DNA of 51,810 bases from Ectothiorhodospiraceae bacterium WFHF3C12 (GCA_013519935.1 JACDUA010000027.1:1-51810), one strand, 5' to 3'. Positions 1-10,728 are shown, numbered from the stretch's first letter. The notes: generated by a model from the letters alone, not told the origin. Translations and numbers: made by a program.

Positions 1-76
1 CCAGCGCGCGACGCTCGCTCAACCCGCAGCCTTTCATGTGCCGCACCAGTTCGCGCCTCGCCGGGGCGCTCACCAC
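1..76 (-). CDS. IS3-family transposase OrfB, N-terminal part (runs off window)
   Basis: On the minus strand, reading in the -1 frame from the end of OrfA, codons starting with GTG at 76 give an N-terminus ending in GLSERRAL. That is the usual beginning of the OrfB integrase half of IS3-family (IS407/IS2-like) elements. The rest lies outside the window. OrfA carries the slippery heptamer A AAA AAG (minus strand, 82 to 76) just before its stop, so OrfB is probably made as an OrfAB frameshift fusion. Only about 25 codons are visible, so the integrity of the catalytic domain cannot be judged. Confidence 0.7.
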   Translation of the reverse strand, partial: MVSAPARRELVRHMKGCGLSERRAL

Positions 77-339
77 TTTTTTCGCAGCGCCTCCCGGGTG
101 ACCTCGTTCTCCAGCATCGACTCGGCCAGTAGCCGCTTCAGTCGGGCGTTCTCCGCCTCCAGCGCCTTCAACCGCTTGGCATCCGAAACGTCCATGCCAC
201 CGAACTTGCTACGCCAGAGGTAGTAGCTCGCCTCGGAGAACCCGTGCCGCCGGCACAGTTCCTTGACCGGCACGCCAGCCTCGGCTTCCCTCAGAAACCC
301 GATGATCTGCTCTTCGCTGTAGCGCTTCTTCATGCCCAA
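70..339 (-). CDS. IS3-family transposase OrfA
   Basis: This 89-residue protein begins MGMKKRYSEEQIIGFLREAE. It has the helix-turn-helix of IS3-family OrfA proteins (HTH_Tnp_1 type; RHGFSEASYYLWRSKFGG near residues 30-48), followed by a leucine-rich coiled coil (residues about 55-85) used for multimerisation. OrfA binds the IS ends and regulates transposition. The frameshift signal A AAA AAG sits at the 3' end. The gene is complete and immediately precedes the partial OrfB, so this is the 5' part of a copy that extends leftwards out of the window. Confidence 0.85.
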   Translation of the reverse strand: MGMKKRYSEEQIIGFLREAEAGVPVKELCRRHGFSEASYYLWRSKFGGMDVSDAKRLKALEAENARLKRLLAESMLENEVTREALRKKW

Positions 340-387
340 TCTCCTGGCTTCCAGTGATTGGACTCCAGATCGCCGTGCTACTCAATC

Positions 388-636
388 TCGGGGGGACGTC
401 GGACGGACAACGCCTGGATCGAGAGCTTCAATGGCCGACTACGCCAGGAATGTCTCAACGCGCATTGGTTCTTGTCCCTGGCCGATGCCAGGCGCAAGAT
501 CGAGGAGTGGCGGCGCTTCTATAACGAGATGCGCCCCCACTCGGCCCTGAAGTGGTTGACGCCGACCGAATATGCCCGCCAACAGGCGCTTTCGGCGGAA
601 CCTGGGGCTCCAAAAGAGGCCGGATTTTCTACCTGA
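388..636 (+). pseudogene. IS3-family OrfB C-terminal fragment
   Basis: The plus strand encodes only the end of an IS3-family integrase (rve) domain: TDNAWIESFNGRLRQE, then WRRFYNEMRPHSAL, with the final catalytic glutamate in the WIESFNGR motif. The first two acidic residues of the DDE triad and the DNA-binding half are absent. Homology begins about 50 bases beyond the start of the oppositely oriented OrfA, so this is a remnant of a second IS copy broken by insertion of, or recombination with, the minus-strand copy. No function is expected. Confidence 0.75.
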
Positions 637-814
637 AAGCGGTCCGGATATTGGGAAGGGGTCATCATGCTGGAATTTCTGTTTATGACTGGGCCTAAGT
701 CGGGGAAGTGGACAAAACCACCGCTGACGCAGCGGCATAATCGAAGCTGCCGGAGCCCCCGACTGTCGGGCAATTACTAAACTTGTACAATCGGCAGCGA
801 ATCGCTGACGAGAC

Positions 815-1252
815 TCAGGCTGCAAGAATCCTGAACTTGCCCGCGAAATATTCTCTTAAGCTGTTCTTGATCGTTCGGGGAAGCTTGTCCTCTCTAGAGA
901 AGGAGCCGTTCTTATAACCACGATACTCGGAATGGCTGTAGTTATCATCGCAAGGATCATGTACGAGTTCGAAAAGCCACGTATCGGGACTCTCGTTACG
1001 CGGCGGTTGCTTCGGCAAATCGATAACTGCAATTCCACACACGGTCCATCCGGTTCCTGCACGTGCCTTCGTCTCGTCAGGAGTTGCGTATTTGCTCCTG
1101 TCAAAGGACATCCCCGAGCGAACCCGAATGCCACTGGGAATAATCCAGTCGTCCACGATGTACTGCTCCTCTATCCGGTGATAGGCCTCTTCGTCAGCAT
1201 CGAAATGAGGGTCAATCCGGATAGCGTTGCCGTCAGATCCCGAAGAAGTCAC
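815..1252 (-). CDS. Unrecognised accessory protein, third gene of a trio
   Basis: I do not recognise this 145-residue protein. The likely start is GTG at 1252, which overlaps the 3' end of the upstream gene by 20 bases and suggests translational coupling. The sequence is acidic and soluble, with no membrane segment or signal peptide. Distinctive parts are DDWIIPSGIRVRSGMSFDRSKY near residues 34-55 and HDPCDDNYSHSEYRGYKNG near residues 98-116, the latter with clustered His, Asp and Cys residues. Base composition is clearly lower in GC than the core genes to the right, which points to acquisition. It is the last gene of a three-gene minus-strand operon next to an IS remnant. Confidence 0.7.
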   Translation of the reverse strand: MTSSGSDGNAIRIDPHFDADEEAYHRIEEQYIVDDWIIPSGIRVRSGMSFDRSKYATPDETKARAGTGWTVCGIAVIDLPKQPPRNESPDTWLFELVHDPCDDNYSHSEYRGYKNGSFSREDKLPRTIKNSLREYFAGKFRILAA

Positions 1253-1880
1253 GAACAGCCTGGATCTCTTTGTTGATGCTTACTAACCGCGCGTCCCTGC
1301 TTGAAAAGCCATCGGCTCGCGTCGCAGTTCGGACAATGATGTCTCCATCTTCGGTAACTTCGAAGTCCGCATACTTACCGTCTCTGGACCAAGCCATCAC
1401 TATACCCCCATCTACGGACCTCACTATCCGCTTGGGGCTACCGAGGACCTGATGGGCACTTTTTAGAACCTCTTCCGCAATTCGCACCAAATGGAAAGTT
1501 GGTCCTTCGGAGTTCGATTTCACCAAACCATGAACTTCCGAAAGATCTCCATAGAGCGATCCCCGACCAAGCGCTTCGTCTTTACCTCGCCGATAATCGG
1601 TTGTCTCAATCGAGACGAGATTCATTGAAGCACCTATCTGTTGATATTGCTCGCGCTCGAACCCCGGCAGGTCAAAAGGTATCGCATCGGACAACGTCAA
1701 AGACGAAGGAGCTTCTTCCGTATTCATTGCTGTACCAGATAGGATCAAGCCCTGCGTCGCAGCGACCCTCTTCTCCTCTAGAGTGTGCCACTCCTGATTA
1801 CGCAATTGATTCAAGAGAGTGACACTGAGACTCTCGCTACCGTTCTTCTCACCTGCGATGTCGGGGTAGGCGATAGGCAT
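1233..1880 (-). CDS. Unrecognised accessory protein, second gene of a trio
   Basis: I do not recognise this 215-residue soluble protein. The start follows the upstream gene's stop after four bases, and its own 3' end overlaps the next gene by 20 bases, so the trio is very probably one transcription and translation unit. The C-terminal half (about residues 130-200) reads as short beta strands: GSPKRIVRSVDGGIVMAWS, then DFEVTEDGDIIVRT. This resembles the antiparallel sheet of many small proteins of unknown function. There is no enzymatic motif, signal peptide or membrane helix. GC content looks lower than in the core genes. Confidence 0.7.
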   Translation of the reverse strand: MPIAYPDIAGEKNGSESLSVTLLNQLRNQEWHTLEEKRVAATQGLILSGTAMNTEEAPSSLTLSDAIPFDLPGFEREQYQQIGASMNLVSIETTDYRRGKDEALGRGSLYGDLSEVHGLVKSNSEGPTFHLVRIAEEVLKSAHQVLGSPKRIVRSVDGGIVMAWSRDGKYADFEVTEDGDIIVRTATRADGFSSRDARLVSINKEIQAVRDFFGI

Positions 1881-1884
1881 AGGA

Positions 1885-2529
1885 TCACCTCAACGAATTC
1901 GCGATACCGTCAGCGAATTCGTTCATCTCCTGGAAATCATTAGCAAACCGGGCGCTCAAGAGACTTCCCAAGTCGAAATGCTTTGCTTCACCGATGATCT
2001 TCAAAACATCGTATTGAATGTTTTGGTTTATCGCGACGACACTCTGTTTCTTGGCGGATGGCTCCAAGCGAACTTGGTGCGCTCGCTCATCGGTACCGTT
2101 CACATACTGCAATACTCCTTTCGGCCCACGATTGCCGGACGGTAAAGGTATATTCGCATTCTCTATAATCGCTGCGAGCCTTTCCCCGACAGATTCGACA
2201 GCCGTATCTTTGTGGACCGACACATTGAATCCGAAAGCCATAACGGGTGTCTGGTCGAGCTTGCCAAACACTCGGTTAGCCACAGTTAAGAGTCTGTCGG
2301 ACACACCCCTGTCGGTGGTCTCTACCTCCCAACGGGCTTGCTGGCACCTTACGGTGAAAGTCGGAAAGACAAGCTGCGCTAGGTGCGCATTGACAACGGT
2401 CTGCTCTGACTCGATGCATCGAGCGTATTCGCTTTCGTCGACTAGCTCGAGGACCGAGTACCAGAAAGGTTGGTGCAACCCGGGATTCATCGTCCCCAAG
2501 ACGACGATAGAGTACTTATCGTGCGGCAT
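1885..2529 (-). CDS. Unrecognised accessory protein, first gene of a trio
   Basis: I do not recognise this 214-residue protein. It starts MPHDKYSIVVLGTMNPGLHQ. The N-terminal two thirds alternate beta strands and helices (VVNAHLAQLVFPTFTVRC, then FGKLDQTPVMAFGFNVSVHK), which could be a small alpha/beta domain. No catalytic motif, membrane helix or signal peptide is seen. It leads the three-gene operon. The 185 bases upstream include TTGACG-like and TAGAAT-like elements on the minus strand, but with about 20 bases between them, so I do not call a promoter. The location between tRNA-Pro and IS debris and the lower GC suggest an island gene. Confidence 0.7.
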   Translation of the reverse strand: MPHDKYSIVVLGTMNPGLHQPFWYSVLELVDESEYARCIESEQTVVNAHLAQLVFPTFTVRCQQARWEVETTDRGVSDRLLTVANRVFGKLDQTPVMAFGFNVSVHKDTAVESVGERLAAIIENANIPLPSGNRGPKGVLQYVNGTDERAHQVRLEPSAKKQSVVAINQNIQYDVLKIIGEAKHFDLGSLLSARFANDFQEMNEFADGIANSLR

Positions 2530-2703
2530 CTAAGCCCCTTGGTGTTCGCCACGCGCGGAGTGCACATGGCTCCCACGCGCACAATCCTGCCTTATTCTAA
2601 GTGTGGGCATTCTCTGTGACGTCAACCAACTTTTCCACCTGCGGCGCGAAGACTCTGATTGGTTCTGCAGAAAGTATTGCAGAAACGATTCAGACCTGCA
2701 CTC

Positions 2704-2740
2704 TAAAACAGTCGGAGAGACAGGTAACCACCTGTCTCTC
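2704..2740 (-). terminator. Rho-independent terminator of tRNA-Pro
   Basis: A perfect 11-bp stem (arms 2715-2725 and 2730-2740, loop of four) lies directly 3' of the minus-strand tRNA-Pro. On that strand it is followed a few bases later by a TTTT run (2705-2708). Confidence 0.8.
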
Positions 2741-2750
2741 TAGATAAATT

Positions 2751-2827
<77 letters not shown>

Positions 2828-2915
2828 AGCGGATGAGGATCATACCGCATTCGTCGGCATGGGCAAAGACGGCCGGCCCATCCCGCACAGCCCAGGTCCC
2901 CGCGCGGAGCCTGGC

Positions 2916-3278
2916 TCAGCTCGGACGCTTGAGGATGCTCAGGATATCCTCGAGCTCCGCGCGCACCTGGCGGATAACCTGCTGGGACTGGTTGACGTCT
3001 TCCTTGTGGTTCTCGCCGGCCAGCTGCTGACGCGCCCCGCCGATGGTGAACCCCTGTCCATAGAGCAATGAACGGATCTGCCGGATGAGCAGCACGTCCT
3101 GACGCTGGTAGTAGCGCCGGTTGCCCCGGCGCTTGACCGGCTTGAGCTGCGGGAACTCCTGCTCCCAGTAGCGCAGCACGTGCGGCTTGACCCCGCATAG
3201 CTCGCTGACCTCACCGATGGTGAAGTAGCGTTTCGCCGGGATCGGCGGCAGCTCGTCGTTATTGCTCGTTTCCAGCAT
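2916..3278 (-). CDS. MerR-family transcriptional regulator
   Basis: This 120-residue protein has a MerR winged-helix DNA-binding domain at residues 17-85 ([20 protein letters not shown], then [10 protein letters not shown]) and a short C-terminal coiled coil that replaces a ligand domain. No metal-binding cysteine cluster is seen, so metal sensing is unlikely. It overlaps the end of ihfA by 20 bases. This pairing of a small MerR-type gene after ihfA is common in gammaproteobacteria; the target genes are not known from the sequence. It is the last protein-coding gene of the translation/ihfA cluster. Confidence 0.9.
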   Translation of the reverse strand: MLETSNNDELPPIPAKRYFTIGEVSELCGVKPHVLRYWEQEFPQLKPVKRRGNRRYYQRQDVLLIRQIRSLLYGQGFTIGGARQQLAGENHKEDVNQSQQVIRQVRAELEDILSILKRPS

Positions 3279-3558
3279 AGGCTTCCACGCGCGCCTTGAG
3301 TTTCTGACCCGGCCGGAAGGTCACCACGCGGCGCGCCGAGATCGGAATCTCCTCGCCGGTCTTGGGATTGCGCCCAGGCCGTTGGTTCTTGTCGCGCAGG
3401 TCAAAATTGCCAAAGCCCGACAGCTTGACGGGCACCCCCGCTTCAAGTGCAGCTCGCACTTCCTCGAAAAAGTTCTCGACCAGCTCCTTGGCCTCGCGCT
3501 TGTTGAGTCCGACTTCCTCGAAAAGGCGTTCGGCCATGTCGGCCTTGGTCAATGCCAT
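3259..3558 (-). CDS. ihfA: Integration host factor subunit alpha
   Basis: At 99 residues it has the length of IHF-alpha. It carries the DNABII fold and signature, with the beta-arm region [16 protein letters not shown] (about residues 59-74) that contains the DNA-intercalating Pro. It pairs with IHF-beta to bend DNA in recombination, replication and transcription, and phage integrases often need it. It lies six bases after pheT and overlaps the merR gene, as in other gammaproteobacteria. The start ATG is at 3558. Confidence 0.97.
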   Translation of the reverse strand: MALTKADMAERLFEEVGLNKREAKELVENFFEEVRAALEAGVPVKLSGFGNFDLRDKNQRPGRNPKTGEEIPISARRVVTFRPGQKLKARVEAYAGNEQ

Positions 3559-3564
3559 TGGCTG

Positions 3565-5940
3565 TTACTCCCTCAACGTTGCCCGGAGATCGTGACGGAG
3601 CCGGCCGACGACGCGCTCAACGACTTCTTCGACGTCTTTGTCGGTTAGAGTGCGCGAACTTTCTTGGAGAATCAAGCCTATGGCCAGGCTTTTTCGACCG
3701 TTAGGTATCCCTTTCCCCCGGTACAGATCGAAGACCACAAGCTCCTGCAACAGCTCACCGGCCGACTCGCGCACGCATTCCCTGACGGCGGCGGCGGAGA
3801 TCTCCTCGTCGACGACAACCGCCAGATCCCGGCGGATGGATGGGTATTTTGAAAGCTCGGAGAACGCCGGTAGCCGCGCATCGCGCAGCGCATCGGCGTC
3901 GATTTCGAACAGGTAAACGCGACCGTCGATGTCCAGCTCGCGCTGCAGGCCGGGGTCCATGGCTCCCAGCCAGCCGACGGCCTCTCCGTCGCGATGGATG
4001 CGGGCGCTCTGACCGGCATGCAAGGCCGGATGGCTCTCGGCCCGGAACGTGAAGGCGTCCGCCGCCCCGGTGGCGGCGAACAGCGCTTCCAGGTCGCCCT
4101 TGACGTCGTAGAAATCGACCTCGCGCCGTGGAAGGTCCCACTGTTCCGGCGTCACGGCACCGAAGGCCACCCCCGCCAGGCACTTGCGCTGGTGCAGGTC
4201 ATCGCCATCGGGCCGGAAGCTCAGGCCGATCTCGAACAGACGCACCCGCGCAAACTGACGATGACGATTGCGGCGCAGCGCCTGGACGAGGCCCGGCCAG
4301 AGGTTCGTTCGCATAACCGACATATCGGCGGAAATCGGATTGGCCAGGGCCAACGGTTCCGGTTCGGGTCCCAGCGACGCCTGCAGGTCGGGCTCCACGA
4401 AACTGTAGGTGATGGCCTCGAAATAGCCGCGCTCCACGAGCGCGGCCCGCAGCCGGTCGTCGCTCAAACGCCGCTCCGGCGCGCCGGTCATCACCGGCGC
4501 GATGGGCGGCCGCCGGGTGGGCAGCCGGTCGTAGCCCCAGACCCGGGCCAGCTCCTCGATGAGATCCACCTCGCGGGTGATATCGAAGCGCCAGCTGGGC
4601 GCCGTGACGGACCAGCCCTGCCCATTGCCGGTGACTTCCATGCCCAGGCGCTCGAGTATGTTCACGACCTCGTGATCGGGGATTTCGAGCCCCAGCAGGC
4701 GGACGATCCGCGACAGGCGCAACGCAATGGTCGCCGGCTTCGGCATGTGCTCGGCAGCCACCGCCTCGGTCAGCGGGCCGGCCTTGCCGCCGGCAATGGT
4801 GGTGAGCAGATCGGTGGCACGTTCCATCGCCCGAGCCTGAAGCTGCGAATCGACGCCGCGCTCGAAGCGGTGGGAGGAATCCGTGTGCAGGCCGTATTCG
4901 CGGGCGCGGCCGATGATGGTCAGCGGGCTGAAGAAGGCGCTTTCCAGGAAGACGTTGCGGGTTGCGCCCGACACGGCCGTGTCCGCGCCACCCATGACGC
5001 CGGCCATGGCCACAGGCCGCTGGTGGTCGGCGATCACGAGGGTCTGGGGGCTCAGCACGACCTCCTCGCCGCCGATCAGGGTCAGCTTTTCCCCCGCCTC
5101 GGCCTGCCGTACCCGGATACCGCCGCTGAGCTTATCCAGGTCGAAGGCGTGCATGGGCTGGCCGAGCTCCAGCATGACGTAATTGGTGACGTCCACGGCC
5201 GCTGAATGCGGTCTCACGCCAGCCCGGCGCAGACGCTCCTGGATCCAGACGGGCGTCGGCGCATTGGGATCGATGCCTTCGATGACCCGTCCCACGTAGC
5301 GCGGACAGCCCTCCGGGGCCTGGAGCTCCACGGGGAACGTTCGCTCTGACACGGCGGGCACGGGCGTGATCTCCGGCCCCTGCACGTGGCTGCGGAACAG
5401 CACGCCGACCTCCCGGGCCACGCCGGACATCCCCAGGCAATCGCCACGGTTGGGCGTGAGGTCCACCTCGACCACCTGGTCATTCAGCCCCAGGAAGGCG
5501 CGCAGTTTCTCGCCCACCTGCGCGCTGGGCGGGAGCTCCATGAGTCCAGCTGCATCCTCGGAAATGCCGAGCTCCTTCGCCGAGCAGAGCATCCCCTGGG
5601 ATTCGACTCCTCGCAGTTTCGCCTGCTTGATGGTGAGACCACCTGGCAACTCGGCCCCAACCAGGGCGAACGGCGCCAGCATGTCGGGGCGCGCGTTGGG
5701 TGCGCCGCATACCACCTGATGCATGTTGGTCCCGTCGGACACGCGGCAGACCTGCAGGCGATCGGCGTCGGGATGAGGCTCGCAGTCCACGATCTGACCG
5801 ATGACCACGCCACTGAACTCCGGCGCGGCCGGCTCGACGGCGTCCACCTCGAGACCGGCCATGGACAGCCGGTCGGCCAGCTCCTGGGTGCTCGCGGGAA
5901 CCGCGACCCACTCCCTCAACCACGCTTCACTGATTCTCAT
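3565..5940 (-). CDS. pheT: Phenylalanyl-tRNA synthetase beta subunit
   Basis: At 791 residues this is a full-length bacterial PheRS beta chain. Domains in order: tRNA-binding EMAP-type OB fold (about 40-150, VIGQIVDCEPHPDADRLQVC), B3/B4 editing region (about 210-385), B5 helix-turn-helix (about 400-475), a catalytic-like core and the C-terminal ferredoxin-fold anticodon-binding domain (about 695-790, FSELSKYPSIRRDLAVVVDE). It forms the alpha2-beta2 enzyme that charges tRNA-Phe, with the B3/B4 region hydrolysing mischarged Tyr-tRNA. It lies 78 bases after pheS in the same operon. Confidence 0.98.
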   Translation of the reverse strand: MRISEAWLREWVAVPASTQELADRLSMAGLEVDAVEPAAPEFSGVVIGQIVDCEPHPDADRLQVCRVSDGTNMHQVVCGAPNARPDMLAPFALVGAELPGGLTIKQAKLRGVESQGMLCSAKELGISEDAAGLMELPPSAQVGEKLRAFLGLNDQVVEVDLTPNRGDCLGMSGVAREVGVLFRSHVQGPEITPVPAVSERTFPVELQAPEGCPRYVGRVIEGIDPNAPTPVWIQERLRRAGVRPHSAAVDVTNYVMLELGQPMHAFDLDKLSGGIRVRQAEAGEKLTLIGGEEVVLSPQTLVIADHQRPVAMAGVMGGADTAVSGATRNVFLESAFFSPLTIIGRAREYGLHTDSSHRFERGVDSQLQARAMERATDLLTTIAGGKAGPLTEAVAAEHMPKPATIALRLSRIVRLLGLEIPDHEVVNILERLGMEVTGNGQGWSVTAPSWRFDITREVDLIEELARVWGYDRLPTRRPPIAPVMTGAPERRLSDDRLRAALVERGYFEAITYSFVEPDLQASLGPEPEPLALANPISADMSVMRTNLWPGLVQALRRNRHRQFARVRLFEIGLSFRPDGDDLHQRKCLAGVAFGAVTPEQWDLPRREVDFYDVKGDLEALFAATGAADAFTFRAESHPALHAGQSARIHRDGEAVGWLGAMDPGLQRELDIDGRVYLFEIDADALRDARLPAFSELSKYPSIRRDLAVVVDEEISAAAVRECVRESAGELLQELVVFDLYRGKGIPNGRKSLAIGLILQESSRTLTDKDVEEVVERVVGRLRHDLRATLRE

Positions 5941-6018
5941 AGTTTCCGTCAGTCCGCTTCGGTGTGCCGGCAGTCAACGACCCCCCGGAAGGAGCCAGAT
6001 CGGGCGCGGCGGAGGCGC

Positions 6019-7157
<1,139 letters not shown>

Positions 7158-7183
7158 AGTGCGCGCGCGCACCGCCGCATTGA

Positions 7184-7543
<360 letters not shown>

Positions 7544-7564
7544 GCTGGATCTCTCCTGATTCGG

Positions 7565-7762
7565 TTACCGGTACGGGATCAGCCGCCGCACCATGGCCTC
7601 GTCCTGCTCCGCAACCAGCGTGCCCTCGCAAAGGCGACGCTTCCGCTTGGAATCCTTCTTGGTCAGGATGTGGTTGTGGAACGCGCGGGCGCGCTTGTAG
7701 CGACCGCTGCCGGTCTTGCTGAAGCGCTTCGCGGCGCCGCGGTTGGTCTTGATCTTAGGCAT
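7565..7762 (-). CDS. rpmI: 50S ribosomal protein L35
   Basis: This 65-residue basic protein starts [20 protein letters not shown], the conserved L35 N-terminus, so the ATG at 7762 is chosen over an in-frame start seven codons upstream. The body ending [10 protein letters not shown] is typical. It sits between infC and rplT, as in most bacteria. Confidence 0.98.
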   Translation of the reverse strand: MPKIKTNRGAAKRFSKTGSGRYKRARAFHNHILTKKDSKRKRRLCEGTLVAEQDEAMVRRLIPYR

Positions 7763-7837
7763 GGCCTGTCTCCGATAAAACAATACTGGCCCGTGCCCCG
7801 CCGAAGCGGAGCGGGCTCGATTTCGCCTTCCCGGGTC

Positions 7838-8386
7838 CTATCGACCCTTGCGCGGCGACATCGTCATGACCATTAGCCGCCCTTCCATCTTCGGGCGCTG
7901 GTCGACGGTCGCGTATTCCTCAAGGTCCTGCTCGACGCGCTGGAGCAGCTCCAGCCCCAACTCCTGGTGGGCCATCTCGCGCCCGCGGAAGCGCAGCGTC
8001 ACCTTGACCTTGTCGCCTTCCTCCAGAAACCGTCTCAGGTTCCGGAGCTTGACCTGGTAGTCACCTTCATCGGTGCCAGGCCGGAACTTCACTTCCTTGA
8101 CCTGGATCTGCTTCTGCTTCTTCTTCGCGGCCTGCTGCTTCTTGGCCAGCTCGAACTTGTACTTGCCGTAATCCATGATCCGGCACACGGGCGGATCGGC
8201 GTTGGCGTCGATCTCCACCAGGTCCATGCCGGCCTCTTCGGCCTGTTCGAGTGCCTCGTCTGTCGCGACTATGCCTGCCTGTTCCCCCTCCTGGTTGATC
8301 AGGCGTACCTGGGGAACTCTGATGTCCTCGTTTAGGCGGCGGTCGTCACCGCCCTTACGGGCGCCACGTTTTTGTCGAACAGCGAT
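7838..8386 (-). CDS. infC: Translation initiation factor IF-3 (ATC start)
   Basis: The 182-residue IF-3 starts at a non-canonical ATC (8386), in frame with the recognisable N-domain ([20 protein letters not shown]) and C-domain ([20 protein letters not shown]). The first in-frame ATG (8227) would remove the N-domain. A GGAGGG ribosome-binding site lies inside the 3' end of thrS. IF-3 discriminates against unusual start codons, and in E. coli an AUU start lets it repress its own translation; the ATC here implies the same feedback. It begins three bases after the thrS stop. Confidence 0.95.
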   Translation of the reverse strand: MAVRQKRGARKGGDDRRLNEDIRVPQVRLINQEGEQAGIVATDEALEQAEEAGMDLVEIDANADPPVCRIMDYGKYKFELAKKQQAAKKKQKQIQVKEVKFRPGTDEGDYQVKLRNLRRFLEEGDKVKVTLRFRGREMAHQELGLELLQRVEQDLEEYATVDQRPKMEGRLMVMTMSPRKGR

Positions 8387-8389
8387 GCT

Positions 8390-10315
8390 TTAGCCCTCCG
8401 AAGAAGTTCTGCCGAGGCGTGCCACGTCCTGACCCAGCCGGTCGAGGAAGGCATCCAGGCTCATGGAGCCGAGATCCGCGCCTTCCCGGGTGCGCACGGC
8501 GACTGACTGACTTTCCAGCTCTTTGTCCCCGACCACGATCATGTAGGGGACCTTCCGGATAGTGTGCTCGCGGATTTTAAAGCCGATCTTTTCATTTCTC
8601 AAGTCGGCATGGGCGCGAAATCCGCGTTCTAGCAGGCGTTTTTCGACATCCCGGGCGTAATCCGCCTGATTGTCGGTGATATTGAGCACAACTGCCTGGG
8701 TCGGCGCCAGCCAGGCCGGCCAGGCCCCGCCGTAATGCTCGATGAGTATGCCCACGAACCGCTCGATGGATCCGAGTATCGCCCGATGAAGCATGACCGG
8801 GGTCTGCCGGCTGCCGTCCTCGGCCACGTAGGTGGCGTCCAGCCGGCCCGGCATGGAGAAATCCACCTGGATGGTACCCAGCTGCCAGACACGGTTGAGG
8901 CAATCCTTCAGGGAGAACTCGACCTTGGGGCCGTAGAAGGCACCCTCGCCGGGCTGGAGCTGCCACTCCAGCCCCTGCCCGTTGAGAGCGGTCTCCAGGG
9001 CCTGCTCCGCCTTGTCCCAGATGGCATCGGAACCCACCCGCTGCTCCGGGCGGGTCGACAGGGCCAGCATGACCTCGTCGAAGCCGAAGTCCCGGTAGGC
9101 CTCGTATACGAGATCGATGAACGCCGCCACCTCGGTCTGGATCTGGTCCTCGGTGCAGAAGATGTGGGCGTCGTCCTGGACGAAATGCCTCACGCGCATC
9201 AGGCCGTGCAGCGTGCCCGAGGGCTCGTTGCGATGGCAGGAACCGAACTCGGCCAGGCGCAGCGGCAGGTCGCGGTAGCTCTTCAGGCCCTGGTTGTACA
9301 CCTGCACGTGGCAGGGGCAGTTCATGGGCTTGACCGCGTAGTCCCGGCTCTCGGACTCCGTGGTGAACATGTCGTCCCGGAACTTCTCCCAGTGACCGGA
9401 CTTCTCCCACAGGCTGCGGTCCACCAGCTCCGGGGTATTGATCTCCTGGTAGCCGTGCCACTTCAGCCGGTCGCGGATGTAGTCCTGCAGCAGGGTGTAG
9501 ACCGTCCACCCGTTGGGGTGCCAGAAGACCATGCCCGGCGCCTCTTCCTGGACGTGAAAGAGGTCCTGGACCTTGGCGATGCGCCGATGGTCGCGCTTCT
9601 GCGCCTCCTCCAGATGATGCAGGTACTGCTTGAGCTGTTTCCTGTCCGCCCAGGCGGTGCCGTAGACGCGGTTGAGCATCTCGTTACGGGCGTCGGCCCG
9701 CCAGTACGCGCCGGCCAGCTTGGTCAGCTTGAAGGCCTTGCAGAAGCGGGTGTTGGGCACGTGCGGGCCGAGGCACATGTCCACGTACTCCTGGTGGTAG
9801 TAGAGGGCCATTTCCTGGACCTCCGGCATGTCCTCCACCAGCTGCACCTTGTAGTGCTCGCCCCGCTCCCGGAATATCCTCATCACCTCGTCCCGCGGCG
9901 TCACCTCCTTGATGACGTCGTATTCCTGGTCGATGAGCTCGGCCATGCGCTGCTCGATGCGCTCCAGGTCCTCGGGGCCGAAGCCCTTCTCGTAGAAGAT
10001 GTCGTAGTAGAAGCCGTCCTCGATGACCGGGCCGATGGCCATCTGCGCCTCGGGATAGAGCTGCTTCACCGCCTGGCCGAGCATGTGGGCGCAGGAATGA
10101 CGGATAATCTCCAGCCCGTCGGGCTCCTTCGGGGTCACGATCTCCAGCGCCGCGTCGTCGCGGATGAGATCGCAGGCGTCCACCAGCTTGCCGTCAACGC
10201 GCCCGGCCAACGTCGCCTTCGCCAGGCCGGGGCCGATATCCCGGGCCACGTCCATGACCGAGACGGGGTGGTCGTAGCTGCGCTTGCTGCCGTCGGGAAG
10301 GGTAATGTCGGGCAT
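8390..10315 (-). CDS. thrS: Threonyl-tRNA synthetase
   Basis: At 641 residues from the ATG at 10315 (MPDITLPDG), this is full-length ThrRS. Domains: TGS (1-63), editing domain with [11 protein letters not shown] and the later Cys/His zinc site (about 65-240), class II catalytic core ([30 protein letters not shown]) and C-terminal anticodon-binding domain (about 540-640). It charges tRNA-Thr and edits Ser-tRNA-Thr. An alternative start at 10330 would add five residues. Its 3' end contains the infC ribosome-binding site. Confidence 0.98.
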   Translation of the reverse strand: MPDITLPDGSKRSYDHPVSVMDVARDIGPGLAKATLAGRVDGKLVDACDLIRDDAALEIVTPKEPDGLEIIRHSCAHMLGQAVKQLYPEAQMAIGPVIEDGFYYDIFYEKGFGPEDLERIEQRMAELIDQEYDVIKEVTPRDEVMRIFRERGEHYKVQLVEDMPEVQEMALYYHQEYVDMCLGPHVPNTRFCKAFKLTKLAGAYWRADARNEMLNRVYGTAWADRKQLKQYLHHLEEAQKRDHRRIAKVQDLFHVQEEAPGMVFWHPNGWTVYTLLQDYIRDRLKWHGYQEINTPELVDRSLWEKSGHWEKFRDDMFTTESESRDYAVKPMNCPCHVQVYNQGLKSYRDLPLRLAEFGSCHRNEPSGTLHGLMRVRHFVQDDAHIFCTEDQIQTEVAAFIDLVYEAYRDFGFDEVMLALSTRPEQRVGSDAIWDKAEQALETALNGQGLEWQLQPGEGAFYGPKVEFSLKDCLNRVWQLGTIQVDFSMPGRLDATYVAEDGSRQTPVMLHRAILGSIERFVGILIEHYGGAWPAWLAPTQAVVLNITDNQADYARDVEKRLLERGFRAHADLRNEKIGFKIREHTIRKVPYMIVVGDKELESQSVAVRTREGADLGSMSLDAFLDRLGQDVARLGRTSSEG

Positions 10316-10390
10316 TCTGCCGTCTCCCACAGTGGTGACCTATACGAGGGGCCACATGCATTTAAGGCCGGCGACGGGCCGGCCCCGGAA

Positions 10391-10421
10391 TGAAAGAAGG
10401 CACCGCCGGAGCGATGCCTTC
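10391..10421 (-). terminator. Rho-independent terminator of tRNA-Val
   Basis: The stem GAAGGCA/TGCCTTC with an inner CGC/GCG (10396-10421) lies 3' of minus-strand tRNA-Val and is followed on that strand by TTTCATT. It separates the tRNA from thrS. Confidence 0.7.
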
Positions 10422-10426
10422 GAATT

Positions 10427-10503
10427 TGGTAGGCGCGAGTGGACTCGAACCACCGACCCCCACCATGTCAAGGTGGTGCTCTAACCAGCTGAGCTACGCG
10501 CCT
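10427..10503 (-). tRNA. tRNA-Val(GAC)
   Basis: This is a 77-base cloverleaf on the minus strand beginning AGGCGCGTAGCTCAG. The anticodon stem is CCACC/GGTGG around TTGACAT, giving anticodon GAC. The T-arm GGTTCGAGTCC and an encoded CCA are present. It lies upstream of thrS and is separated from it by a terminator. Confidence 0.95.
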
Positions 10504-10579
10504 GTCGCAACAGGAGGCGTAATATAACGGAACCCTCCTCGACGGCACAAGCATTGCCGCAACAACAAACGAACTGAGA

Positions 10580-10728
10580 TTAGCCACAGATGAACACAGA
10601 TGGACACAGATACTCCTGGTGAGCGTGGCGGCTTTGCCCCGCGCCGGTCGCGGAACCCGGGTTCGCGGTGGTTCGACGCAACCCCGAACCAACGATATCT
10701 GTGTGTATCCGTGTTCATCTGTCGCTAA
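10580..10728. repeat. Inverted pair of CACAGATGAA-type repeats
   Basis: The left arm (10580-10613) starts TTAGCCACAGATGAACACAG and contains the ten-base unit CACAGATGRA in tandem. The right arm (10694-10728) is its imperfect inverse (GTGTTCATCTGTCGCTAA at the end). About 80 GC-rich bases lie between. A second pair lies at 12103-12250, and the two pairs bracket the RimK-like gene. No ORF is contained. The remaining bases of the 10504-10798 gap show nothing else. Confidence 0.8.

Noticed and set aside
8735-10393. Long plus-strand ORF over thrS
   Set aside because: Antisense shadow of thrS without family signal.
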